From contig JAIXYV010000028.1 in assembly GCA_027490055.1 (NCBI GenBank), positions 1 through 61,572 on the forward strand: a stretch of DNA of 61,572 nucleotides, in the 5' to 3' direction. Made by a program: the position numbers and the translations under genes. The DNA is from Bacteroidota bacterium (GTDB lineage Bacteria; Bacteroidota; Bacteroidia; NS11-12g; UBA955). Shown one piece after another: positions 36,470 through 45,128 of this stretch. A model generated the notes under the pieces. That model saw only the letters and a program-made list of their open reading frames with translations, was not told the origin of the DNA and made no database searches. The stretch's first letter is position 1. The number at the start of each line of letters is the position of its first letter.

Positions 36470-36904
36470 TTAAAGTGGAACATCCGGACCGTAATACTCT
36501 ACCGAGTTGTTAACGGTTTCAATCAGATGGATCTTATGCAACTTAACGCCTTCCGGTAAATGCGGCGCTAAACGGTCCCACACAACTATGGCAATATTCT
36601 CTACAGAAGGTAAAATATCCTTCAAAAATGGCACATCAATATTAAGATTCTTGTGGTCTAACTGAACAATGATTTCCTCTTCTATCAGAACTTTAAGTTT
36701 CTTTAAATCCATGACAAATCCTGTGTCTTTAGAAGGTCGCCCTTTTACAGTGACATACAGGTCTAAGTTATGACCATGCCAGTATTCATTGGCGCATTTG
36801 CCAAAACAGGCTTCGTTTTCTTCTTTGGTCCATGCAGGGTTATACAATTTATGAGCCGCATTAAAATGCGCTCTGCGTGTGACAAATAATACAGGAGTGT
36901 TCAT
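36470..36904 (-). CDS. 6-pyruvoyltetrahydropterin synthase-type enzyme (PTPS-II; often annotated 6-carboxytetrahydropterin synthase)
   Basis: 144 residues of the T-fold PTPS/QueD family. Zinc ligands are His18 (FNAAHKLY), His43 and His45 (WHGHN). The catalytic cysteine is Cys37 with five residues before HGH (C-x5-HGH). That spacing, FGKC before it, and the later LDHKNLNIDVPF and ENIAIVVWDRL segments match animal-type PTPS rather than E. coli QueD (C-x3-HGH). The product is therefore more likely a tetrahydropterin than preQ0; this is inference from the motif. No other queuosine synthesis gene is adjacent. Confidence 0.85.
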   Translation of the reverse strand: MNTPVLFVTRRAHFNAAHKLYNPAWTKEENEACFGKCANEYWHGHNLDLYVTVKGRPSKDTGFVMDLKKLKVLIEEEIIVQLDHKNLNIDVPFLKDILPSVENIAIVVWDRLAPHLPEGVKLHKIHLIETVNNSVEYYGPDVPL

Positions 36905-36944
36905 CCGGAGGAAAAATATGCTGCAAATTTAACTTAAAAATTGT

Positions 36945-36952
36945 TATTTTTG
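36945..36952 (+). promoter_or_regulatory. Promoter -7 box of hldD
   Basis: TATTTTTG fits TAnnTTTG, 15 bases before the ATG at 36968. No clear -33 element. Confidence 0.4.
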
Positions 36953-36967
36953 GAGACTAAGTTAATT

Positions 36968-37933
36968 ATGATTGTAATCACAGGAGCAGCAGGTTTTATA
37001 GGGTCTTGTCTAGTTAAAAAGTTAAACGATGAAGGGTATGTTGACCTTATTCTCGTGGATGATTTTAATCGTCCTGAAAAAACAGCTAACTGGCAACATC
37101 TTCAGTTTACTGAAAAGGTTGACAGAGCCGAGTTTTTCGAATGGGCAAAAGACAAAGGCAACCGTATTCAATTTGTGTTTCATATCGGAGCAAGAACAGA
37201 TACCACTGAGTTTGATAAAGCTATCCTCGACCAACTGAATGTCAATTACTCTAAATCGATGTGGGAGTTCTGTACAAAGGAAGGTATCGCTCTGGTATAC
37301 GCCAGTAGCGCTGCTACCTATGGTTTAGGAGAATATGGTTTTGAAGATTCTTACGAACATATTCGCGACCTTAAGCCGCTTAATCCATATGGACAAAGTA
37401 AACTCAACTTCGATCTTTGGGCGCTTGAACAAGAAAGTGCTCCGTATTTCTGGACAGGACTGAAATTCTTTAATGTCTATGGTCCTAACGAATACCATAA
37501 AGGTCGCATGGCCTCTGTTGTTTTTCATGCCTACAATCAAATCAAATCCACCGGAAAACTAAAACTCTTCCGCTCTCACCGTCCAGATTATAAAGATGGC
37601 GAACAAAGAAGAGACTTCGTCTACGTGAAAGATGTCATTAATGTGCTCTACTATCTGATGCTCAAACGTCGCGATAACGGAATATATAACCTCGGTAGCG
37701 GTAAAGCCAACACGTTTAACGAACTAGCCAATGCCGTTTTCCATGCACTCGACCTTTCTCCAAATATCGAGTATGTAGACACGCCCGAAGATATCAGAGA
37801 TAAATACCAATACTTCACAGAAGCTGATATGCATAAATTAGTTGACTCTGGTTACGATCAGACATTTACCGGAATTGATGAAGGTGTCTCAGACTACGTG
37901 AAAAATTATTTAATGTCTAATTCGTATTATTAA
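36968..37933 (+). CDS. hldD: ADP-L-glycero-D-manno-heptose 6-epimerase
   Basis: 321 residues from the ATG at 36968. SDR fold with the NAD(P) motif ITGAAGFIGS at the start, LVDDF after strand 2, the active-site S-Y-K set (YASSAATYG and YGQSK), and FFNVYGPNEYHKGRMASV typical of HldD. It flips C6 of ADP-D,D-heptose to give the L,D form used in LPS inner core, completing the path begun by RfaE2 (14875). It is followed 2 bases later by the large kinase gene. Confidence 0.95.
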   Translation: MIVITGAAGFIGSCLVKKLNDEGYVDLILVDDFNRPEKTANWQHLQFTEKVDRAEFFEWAKDKGNRIQFVFHIGARTDTTEFDKAILDQLNVNYSKSMWEFCTKEGIALVYASSAATYGLGEYGFEDSYEHIRDLKPLNPYGQSKLNFDLWALEQESAPYFWTGLKFFNVYGPNEYHKGRMASVVFHAYNQIKSTGKLKLFRSHRPDYKDGEQRRDFVYVKDVINVLYYLMLKRRDNGIYNLGSGKANTFNELANAVFHALDLSPNIEYVDTPEDIRDKYQYFTEADMHKLVDSGYDQTFTGIDEGVSDYVKNYLMSNSYY

Positions 37934-37935
37934 TA

Positions 37936-40900
37936 TTGAGAAAGGTCGTCTTTTTCATACTGTTTCTGCTGGTATTCACTTCGGGTATCGTACTTGAGAA
38001 CTCTGGTTTCAGGCAGTCATTTTTTTATAAAGACGCTAACGAGTTTCTAAAAAACAAATTAGAACGCAAAGCCGAAGTTCAGGACCATATTCTCAATCAC
38101 CCTGATCTGGTCGCAATGCTCGATCATTTCGATGTTCAAAGCGACCTCTACAACGAGATACAATCTAATCACCTGGCTGTATTTGCCTATAAACACCATT
38201 GCCTAACGTTTTGGTCCGATAATCTGATTCATCCTTTTAACTTTCCTGTTAAAGCCAACTTCGAAAGACAATGGCTTTACAACGAGAACGGCTGGTTTCA
38301 GGTTGTCTCAATCAGAAAAGGTGATTATGATATCTATTGTTTCTATCAGTTTTATCAGCAATTTCCTTTTAATAACGACTATTTTGTCAACCACTTCTCT
38401 GAAGATATTAATCTTAAAAAAGTAAGTCTCATTCCTCGTAATGCCGAACTTAAAAAAGACCTCAGTGGTTACGAGAAACATGCTACTTTGCCCCTGGTCG
38501 ATCAAGAGAGTTATAGTGCCAAAAAACTCTCTCAGGCTTTTGAATACCTCTATATTCTGGCTTTTGTGCTTTTCCTGATCTTTGCCGCCAATCAGTCGTA
38601 TGCCCAAAGCACTTTCAATGTCACCAGGTTCACCATTTATCTGGCAAGCTACCTTTCACTGTTTAACCTGCTGGCTTTTTTTAATGTAGTGCTTAAACAT
38701 AAAGCATCCACAGCGCTTTTTTCACCTGAACTCGCCGCAATCAACGAGTTTATTCCATCGCTCGGTCACGCAGTTCTGCTCTCTTTGTCTATCCTTGCAG
38801 CACTCGTTGTAATTCATCAGCTCTTTAGTGTTTCAAAACCGCTTAAACTTAATAAAACTTTCGCTACGATAGCAGTGTCCTTAATCTTCTGGGGACTGAG
38901 CTACTTTCTATTCCTTAGCGTTCTTCCTAAATATATTCTGAATTCTCAGATTAATTACGACTTCAAATCTTTCGCTAATCTCAATCAATACACGATGATC
39001 GGGATGTTTAGCGTCTTCCTGATGTTCATGATTTTGATTGTCGTGTCGCGCATTCTGGCTGGTTTGGGTCGGCACCATTTTGAGCTTAAATCCTTTCTGA
39101 AAACCCATCTGATTATTTGTTCTGTATTGGTGTTGTGGGCCTACTTTATAGAAAAAGACAATGGGTTCCTTCTGATTTGTTTGAGTGTTTTCGGACTGCT
39201 TTGGACAGGTTTAGTGCTGTTTCCGGTGCGTCTGCAGTTCAGGCATCTATTAGCATTTGCTTTAGTCGCCTCCGCTTTCTTGTCGGTTCAGTTCGAGCAA
39301 CTCAACTCCTTCAAAGAAAAAGAACATCGCAAACTCTTCGCCTCTAAACTGATCGCTAAAGAAGATATCGATAACGATATCAAACTTCTCAATGTAGAAA
39401 AAGAAATGATTAATGCTTCTGCCATTGATTCTTTTTTCTATCATACTAACAACGACTATGAGGAAGTAGAACTGAATTATAAATTTACATTCTTTAACGA
39501 GTTTATTAAAAACTTCGATATTGATATCATGCGATACGATAGTCTGGGGAATGATATTACACCTAATAAACTAAATTTCTATTATGTCAATGCCCTTTAT
39601 AACACCTCTACCAATAAGAACATAACCAATTACTTTCTTTATATTAAAGACTTGCATTATCTGGGGGGCTATCTGGCGAAATATGAAATTTGTCCGGGTA
39701 AAAGAAATCTGGGCTATGTCTTTGTGATGCTAATCCCTAAAGTAAAAAGTGATTTGTATAATCTGGATTACTTCTTTAGTAAAATGGATTATAACCACCT
39801 TACTGAAAATGCCTACTCTTATGCCATCTACCAGAAAAATAATTTGATAAAAGGTCTGGGTGCCTATCCTTTTAAACTATCGGATAATATTCGCTATCAA
39901 ACCCTGGAAGATGTGTCTTTCTATGAGCAAAATGGCTATTCTCAACTCTTTAAGAAAATCGATGAGGAAACCTTCATCATTGTATCTCTGAAAGCAGCTA
40001 CCTGGAACAAGAAGTTCACTGTCTTTACCTTTATTCTTCTTTATCTAACGGGTATTCTAATTGCCTTTTATGCCCTGATCTATGTCTTCATTTTTGTTTT
40101 AAGTCTGCTGACCTTTAATCCGTTCTTCCTTAAACTATATGGAGTTGTTACCCGATACCTGCGAGTTATCAATATCAATAAGCTTTATCTCGAAACCAAG
40201 ATTCGTCTGTCTTTTCTATTAATATCCATACTCATTTGCTCGGTTGTTATTTATTTCACGGTGCAGAATGTCAACCGTAGTTTTAAAGAAAAACAAAATG
40301 ACAATCTGGACAAGAAGATGTCACAGATTCTGTCAGAACTGGAAATGGGCTTTCAGAATAAAGACCAGCTTCCGATTCAGAATCTCATCAAGCACCTTGC
40401 AGGGAATCACGAGGTAGATATTAATATCTACTCAAAAGACGGCACCCTTTATCAAACCGCTAATAATAGAATCTATTTTGAAGGTTGGTTCTCGCCATAT
40501 ATGCATCCTGATGCCCACTTCGAACTAATTCAAAATAAACAATACAGCATCAAACAGGTAGAACGAATTGGCGATCTCGAATATCAGTCGTACTACTCAT
40601 CTCTGTTCGATGAGAACCGCAATCTGATTGGCTATGTGCATCTGCCTTATTTCTCTAAGTCGCTCGACCTGAAGAATGAATTCTCAAATTATCTGGGGAG
40701 TCTTCTCAATATCTCTACTTTGCTTTTAATGATCTCCTTACTCATAGCTTCCTATATTGGTAGAAGTTTGGTGCGACCATTGAAACTGATGATAGAGAAC
40801 CTGGCAAGAATCAAGGTGGGAGAACAAAATACCGCCATTGCCTGGTCGCGTAACGACGAAATTGGTCAGCTCGTTGATCAGTATAATATCATGCTGAAGA

Positions 40901-41625
40901 AACTGGAAGTAAGTACCGAATTGCTCGCTCAGAGTGAAAGGGAAGGTGCCTGGAAAGAAATGGCTAAACAAGTGGCGCACGAGATTAAAAATCCACTTAC
41001 CCCTATGAAACTGCATCTCCAACACCTTCAGATGTCTATTAACCGCGATGACGATAATCTGAAAGAAAAAGTGGCCAATATCAGTCGCGTTTTGATTGAA
41101 CAAATTGATCAGCTCAGTCGCATGGCTGAGGAGTTCTCTTCATTCGCTAAAATGCCAATTGCCGTAATCGAAACCTGCAATATCTATGAAGTGCTCGAGT
41201 CTTGTATCATTCTCTTCAGAGCTCAAAATGACCTCGAAATAGAATTTGAATCCAATCTTCGTTCTGTGTTTGTTCACATCGATAAAGGTCAGATGCAGCG
41301 TGTATTTACCAATATCCTTAAAAATGCTCAGCAAGCCGCCCGCGAGAACGATTCCTGCAAAATTGTAGTGCGACTAAAGTTAGAAGCCAATCAGGTTGAA
41401 ATTAGTTTCGAAGACAATGGTAAAGGGATAGAAGATGAACTTAAAGATAAAATATTCCACCCTAGCTTCAGTACAAAGAATTCTGGTATGGGCTTAGGAC
41501 TGGCAATCTGCAGGAAAATAGTGGAACAGGTTCACGGACATATCACATTTGTAAGTGATACCAATAAAGGGACTACCTTTTTCGTTGTTTTACCAATTGT
41601 ATCAAACGACTCATCAAACGTCTGA
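37936..41625 (+). CDS. Large membrane histidine kinase, NtrY-like, 1,229 residues
   Basis: The start is TTG two bases after hldD; the first helix begins at once (VVFFILFLLVF). A periplasmic part (about 30-200) is followed by several transmembrane helices (about 200-480), a second extracytoplasmic stretch (about 480-690), further helices, a sensory segment (about 780-910), a final helix and HAMP (RPLKLMIENLARIKVGEQN). The transmitter has its phospho-acceptor near His1015 in QVAHEIKNPLTPMKLHLQHL, the NtrY/PhoR-like H-box. ATP-binding boxes are NILKNAQQAARE, DNGKGIEDE and GMGLGLAIC. No response regulator is adjacent, so it is an orphan. Its stop overlaps the start region of the large outer-membrane protein gene, implying co-transcription. 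The signal is unknown. Confidence 0.88.
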   Translation: MRKVVFFILFLLVFTSGIVLENSGFRQSFFYKDANEFLKNKLERKAEVQDHILNHPDLVAMLDHFDVQSDLYNEIQSNHLAVFAYKHHCLTFWSDNLIHPFNFPVKANFERQWLYNENGWFQVVSIRKGDYDIYCFYQFYQQFPFNNDYFVNHFSEDINLKKVSLIPRNAELKKDLSGYEKHATLPLVDQESYSAKKLSQAFEYLYILAFVLFLIFAANQSYAQSTFNVTRFTIYLASYLSLFNLLAFFNVVLKHKASTALFSPELAAINEFIPSLGHAVLLSLSILAALVVIHQLFSVSKPLKLNKTFATIAVSLIFWGLSYFLFLSVLPKYILNSQINYDFKSFANLNQYTMIGMFSVFLMFMILIVVSRILAGLGRHHFELKSFLKTHLIICSVLVLWAYFIEKDNGFLLICLSVFGLLWTGLVLFPVRLQFRHLLAFALVASAFLSVQFEQLNSFKEKEHRKLFASKLIAKEDIDNDIKLLNVEKEMINASAIDSFFYHTNNDYEEVELNYKFTFFNEFIKNFDIDIMRYDSLGNDITPNKLNFYYVNALYNTSTNKNITNYFLYIKDLHYLGGYLAKYEICPGKRNLGYVFVMLIPKVKSDLYNLDYFFSKMDYNHLTENAYSYAIYQKNNLIKGLGAYPFKLSDNIRYQTLEDVSFYEQNGYSQLFKKIDEETFIIVSLKAATWNKKFTVFTFILLYLTGILIAFYALIYVFIFVLSLLTFNPFFLKLYGVVTRYLRVININKLYLETKIRLSFLLISILICSVVIYFTVQNVNRSFKEKQNDNLDKKMSQILSELEMGFQNKDQLPIQNLIKHLAGNHEVDINIYSKDGTLYQTANNRIYFEGWFSPYMHPDAHFELIQNKQYSIKQVERIGDLEYQSYYSSLFDENRNLIGYVHLPYFSKSLDLKNEFSNYLGSLLNISTLLLMISLLIASYIGRSLVRPLKLMIENLARIKVGEQNTAIAWSRNDEIGQLVDQYNIMLKKLEVSTELLAQSEREGAWKEMAKQVAHEIKNPLTPMKLHLQHLQMSINRDDDNLKEKVANISRVLIEQIDQLSRMAEEFSSFAKMPIAVIETCNIYEVLESCIILFRAQNDLEIEFESNLRSVFVHIDKGQMQRVFTNILKNAQQAARENDSCKIVVRLKLEANQVEISFEDNGKGIEDELKDKIFHPSFSTKNSGMGLGLAICRKIVEQVHGHITFVSDTNKGTTFFVVLPIVSNDSSNV

Positions 41626-44600
41626 CTTTTATATGGCTGATTCTGTCTCTTGCTTTCTGTCACTCAGTTAGTGCTCAGAATGATGTCTCTAATATTCGCA
41701 AATTACTGGTGCCAGCCAATTCAGACACCATTCGTCTGGATACATTCCCGGTCGTTTTCGGCAGTGTTCAGGTCTACCAGGGGCGTCAGCTTATTACAAC
41801 TAACTACTCTGTCAATTACGCCAGAAATTGGCTTGTGCTCGACTCTTCTCTTCAACAACAGCAAATTACCATCTATTACAGAGTCTTGAATTTGCCCTCT
41901 GCAAAAGGGTATTCTCATAAACCCGATTATCTTATAGAGCCTACCTTTAACGGAATACCCCGATACCTCTACAGCTATGATAATGGTGCTTCCAATACAC
42001 GTTTGTTTTCTGATGGACTTAATGTCAATGGTAATATTGCCCGTGGCATAGGCTTCGGGAATAATCAGGACGTGGTTTTGAATAGTAACCTGAATCTGCA
42101 ATTAAGCGGTAAACTAGGCAAAGGGATCTCTATCCTCGCAGCGATTAGCGACGAGAATAATCCAATTCAACCTGAAGGTAATACCCAGCAAATTCAGGAT
42201 TTTGATAAAGTCTTCATATCCATACTCAAAGATAGTAACTCGCTTACCGTGGGAGATTTCTTGATGGCTTCCTCGCCATCTTCCTATTTTATGAAGTACT
42301 ACAAAAAATCAAGAGGCTTGCAATTCGATTTTAATGATAAAGGTAAAGTGGCCCATCATATCCATGCCGATGCTGCAGTCTCAAGAGGTAAGTTTGTTAG
42401 GAACGAAATTCAAGGGGTGGAGGGTAATCAGGGACCATACCGTCTGAGCGGGGCCAATGGCGAACTAAATATTATCGTCATCTCTGCCACTGAGGTGGTT
42501 TACCTGGATGGCGAAAAGCTGGAAAGAGGTCAGCAAAACGATTATGTCATCGATTATAATACTGGCGAAATAAGCTTCATGCCTAAAAGACTGATAACTC
42601 AGTTTAACCGTATCGTTGTCGAGTTTCAGTACAGCGACCGCAATTATGCCCGTTCTGTTTTTACCTTTTCAGATGAAATTAGAGTGGGTAAATTTTCTAC
42701 AGCTATCCGATACTATACCGAACAAGACAATAAACTTCAACCTACAGATACCTCCAACAGCTCTGACGTGCAGCAAATTTTAGCCGCTGCAGGCGATAAT
42801 GTGGCAACATTTAACTACGAGAAGCGCTATAACCAATACCAGTTTGACAGGGTAAATTACCGAAGAATTGATTCTCTTGGCTACAATATCCTTCTGTATT
42901 CTAATGCACCCGAAAGCGATACGGCCTTTTATACAGCCGTGTTTTCTCTGGTTGGTCAGAATAAAGGAAATTATATTCAGGTGGCAAGTTCGGCCAATGG
43001 CAGGGTATACGCCTGGGTAGCGCCAGTCAATAATATTCCTCAAGGAAATTACGAACCCTATGTAACACTTGTTGCGCCAAAACGTATGCAGATGCTATCA
43101 GCTTCAGCAATGTATAAGGCTTCTGATAAACTCGATGTCAGAACAGAGGCCGCCTACTCTAACTTTAATACCAATACCTACAGCGATATTAATAAAAGAA
43201 ATGATGATGGTTTAGGTCTCTTTTTCTCGGTCAATCAGCGCAATTTTAAACACGGAAAACTGGTAGTCAATTCACAATTTAAATCAGAGTACATCAGCAG
43301 TGGATTTACCTACGTAGAACGTTACCGTTCTGTGGAGTTTAATCGTGTTTGGAACCGACGTCTAAATAATACGGGCTCACTGACAGTGCCGGCAAATGAG
43401 CTTGTTTCTGCCCTTAATTCTCAAATTACAATTGGCAAAGCCCACCATTTTAATATCGAAATGGGTAATTACAACCGTAGAAACAATTTTAACGGTTTCA
43501 GGGGTGCCGCTGCCTACAGGTATTCTGGTCAGGCCCTCACACTGAGCTTTAATGGCGAGCAAATAGCCAGTAAAACCAGAGGAGATATTATCACTGATAA
43601 TGCCAGTTACCTTTACAAAGTTGAATCACAGTACCTCTTTAAAAATCTGAAAGCCGGGGCCTCTGCCCAGACAGAAGAGAGTCGTTTTTCGACAGATACT
43701 GCTTCTCAGCTCGACTTAGGCTCATTCAGATATCAGCAAGTTTCGGCTTTTATTCAAGGCATGGGCTCTAAAATTTGGAACTATAAACTGGAAGGAACAT
43801 ACAGAAGCGATGATGTCGTCAATCTGAAATCTTTTGTCTACAACTCTTCTGGTATTAACCTGAATGGTAGTCTGGATCATACAGGAGCGAAACAAAACAG
43901 ACTTAGTATGGTCGGCTCTTTCCGTAAATTTAATGTGGCCGGATCTGGTACCGACGAAGAAGTGATTCTCGGAAGAATTGAATATAATGCGGCGTTCCTG
44001 AAAAGAATTATCAACTCGTCTACCTATTATCAGATTGGTACCGGTCGCGAACAAAAACGTACCTTCTCTTTTGCCCTGGTGCAATCTGGAAATGGGACGC
44101 ACACCTGGGTGGATTACAATAAAAATGGGATAGAAGAAATCAACGAATTTGAACCTGCTATCTATGCCGATCAGGCCAAATATGTGAAGGTTTGGCTGCC
44201 TAGCAACGAGTTTATTAAAAGTAATACCAACGAGTTTAATCAGACCCTGCGTCTGCAAGCCCCACAAGCCTGGCAATCTGCCAATGCCTTTAAACGTTTC
44301 GTGGCACGATTTAATACCATCAGCGCGTTTAAAGCTGATAGAAGAATAACAGACAATAGTTTACTCACCATCATTAATCCACTTCAACTGGAAGTCAACG
44401 ACTCAAGTCTAATTGCCGTAAACAGTCTAATTAAACAAACGACGTTCTACAACCGTTCAAGTGCTAAATTTGGTATCGAACATACTATTCAAACCAATAA
44501 AGGGAAACAGTTTCTCAATAGTGGATTCGAATGGAAACAGTTCGAAAAAAATCAGTTAATAACGCGACTGGGACTAGGGAAACAGTTCAGTTTGGTGCTC

Positions 44601-45065
44601 GACTTAGAGCAATCCAGAAAGCAAAATCGAAACGACTTTTTCGAAAATAGAAATTATAACTACACAGCTGTTATTGCCTATCCGGAATTGTTTTTCCAAA
44701 CCGTAAAAGGCTTCAGAGCCGGCACCTATTTTAAATATACCGAGGCTATCAATGCCCCACAGTTTGGCAACGATCAGGCGTATATAAGTGAATACGGACT
44801 TGAACTAAGGTATTTCATCATTAACAAAGGAAATATCGATGCTAAAATTGCAGCGCATCAAATCAGTTTTACCGGAAACGCCAATACTCCGCTGGCATTT
44901 GATGTGCTCAACGGTTTAAGCAATGGTCAGAACATCACCTGGAAAATGGGCTTCGGTGGAAAAGCTAAAGGCAATATTCAGTTTAATATTGGTTACGAGG
45001 GAAGGAAAACCCAGATTAACAAAGCAATTCATATCGGTAGAGCAGAGGCCCGTTATGTGTTCTGA
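41613..45065 (+). CDS. Very large outer-membrane beta-barrel protein (about 1,150 residues), start codon unclear
   Basis: A good signal peptide is read in frame at 41613-41678 (IKRLTFIWLILSLAFCHSVS-AQ). No ATG, GTG or TTG precedes it; only ATC (41601, 41613) or CTG (41622) are available. The first canonical codon (GTG 41709) would discard the signal peptide. The mature part has a beta-rich N-terminal region with EGNQGPYRLSGANGE, VVYLDGEKLERGQQNDYVIDY and GEISFMPKRLIT, then many barrel strands, ending HIGRAEARYVF. Similar large proteins of unknown role are encoded in many Bacteroidota. The start overlaps the kinase end by about a dozen bases. The coordinate given is the ATC; this is uncertain. 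Confidence 0.7.
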   Translation: MKRLTFIWLILSLAFCHSVSAQNDVSNIRKLLVPANSDTIRLDTFPVVFGSVQVYQGRQLITTNYSVNYARNWLVLDSSLQQQQITIYYRVLNLPSAKGYSHKPDYLIEPTFNGIPRYLYSYDNGASNTRLFSDGLNVNGNIARGIGFGNNQDVVLNSNLNLQLSGKLGKGISILAAISDENNPIQPEGNTQQIQDFDKVFISILKDSNSLTVGDFLMASSPSSYFMKYYKKSRGLQFDFNDKGKVAHHIHADAAVSRGKFVRNEIQGVEGNQGPYRLSGANGELNIIVISATEVVYLDGEKLERGQQNDYVIDYNTGEISFMPKRLITQFNRIVVEFQYSDRNYARSVFTFSDEIRVGKFSTAIRYYTEQDNKLQPTDTSNSSDVQQILAAAGDNVATFNYEKRYNQYQFDRVNYRRIDSLGYNILLYSNAPESDTAFYTAVFSLVGQNKGNYIQVASSANGRVYAWVAPVNNIPQGNYEPYVTLVAPKRMQMLSASAMYKASDKLDVRTEAAYSNFNTNTYSDINKRNDDGLGLFFSVNQRNFKHGKLVVNSQFKSEYISSGFTYVERYRSVEFNRVWNRRLNNTGSLTVPANELVSALNSQITIGKAHHFNIEMGNYNRRNNFNGFRGAAAYRYSGQALTLSFNGEQIASKTRGDIITDNASYLYKVESQYLFKNLKAGASAQTEESRFSTDTASQLDLGSFRYQQVSAFIQGMGSKIWNYKLEGTYRSDDVVNLKSFVYNSSGINLNGSLDHTGAKQNRLSMVGSFRKFNVAGSGTDEEVILGRIEYNAAFLKRIINSSTYYQIGTGREQKRTFSFALVQSGNGTHTWVDYNKNGIEEINEFEPAIYADQAKYVKVWLPSNEFIKSNTNEFNQTLRLQAPQAWQSANAFKRFVARFNTISAFKADRRITDNSLLTIINPLQLEVNDSSLIAVNSLIKQTTFYNRSSAKFGIEHTIQTNKGKQFLNSGFEWKQFEKNQLITRLGLGKQFSLVLDLEQSRKQNRNDFFENRNYNYTAVIAYPELFFQTVKGFRAGTYFKYTEAINAPQFGNDQAYISEYGLELRYFIINKGNIDAKIAAHQISFTGNANTPLAFDVLNGLSNGQNITWKMGFGGKAKGNIQFNIGYEGRKTQINKAIHIGRAEARYVF

Positions 45066-45128
45066 TTTCTCCGGGTAAATGAGATGATCTAAAATAAATT
45101 TAAGTAAATTGCGTTCTCTTTTCTATTG

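Noticed and set aside
41650-41889. A 79-codon open frame at the start of the large outer-membrane protein gene
   Set aside because: It lies in another frame within the coding region of the large barrel protein, which continues for over a thousand codons with clear beta-strand pattern.
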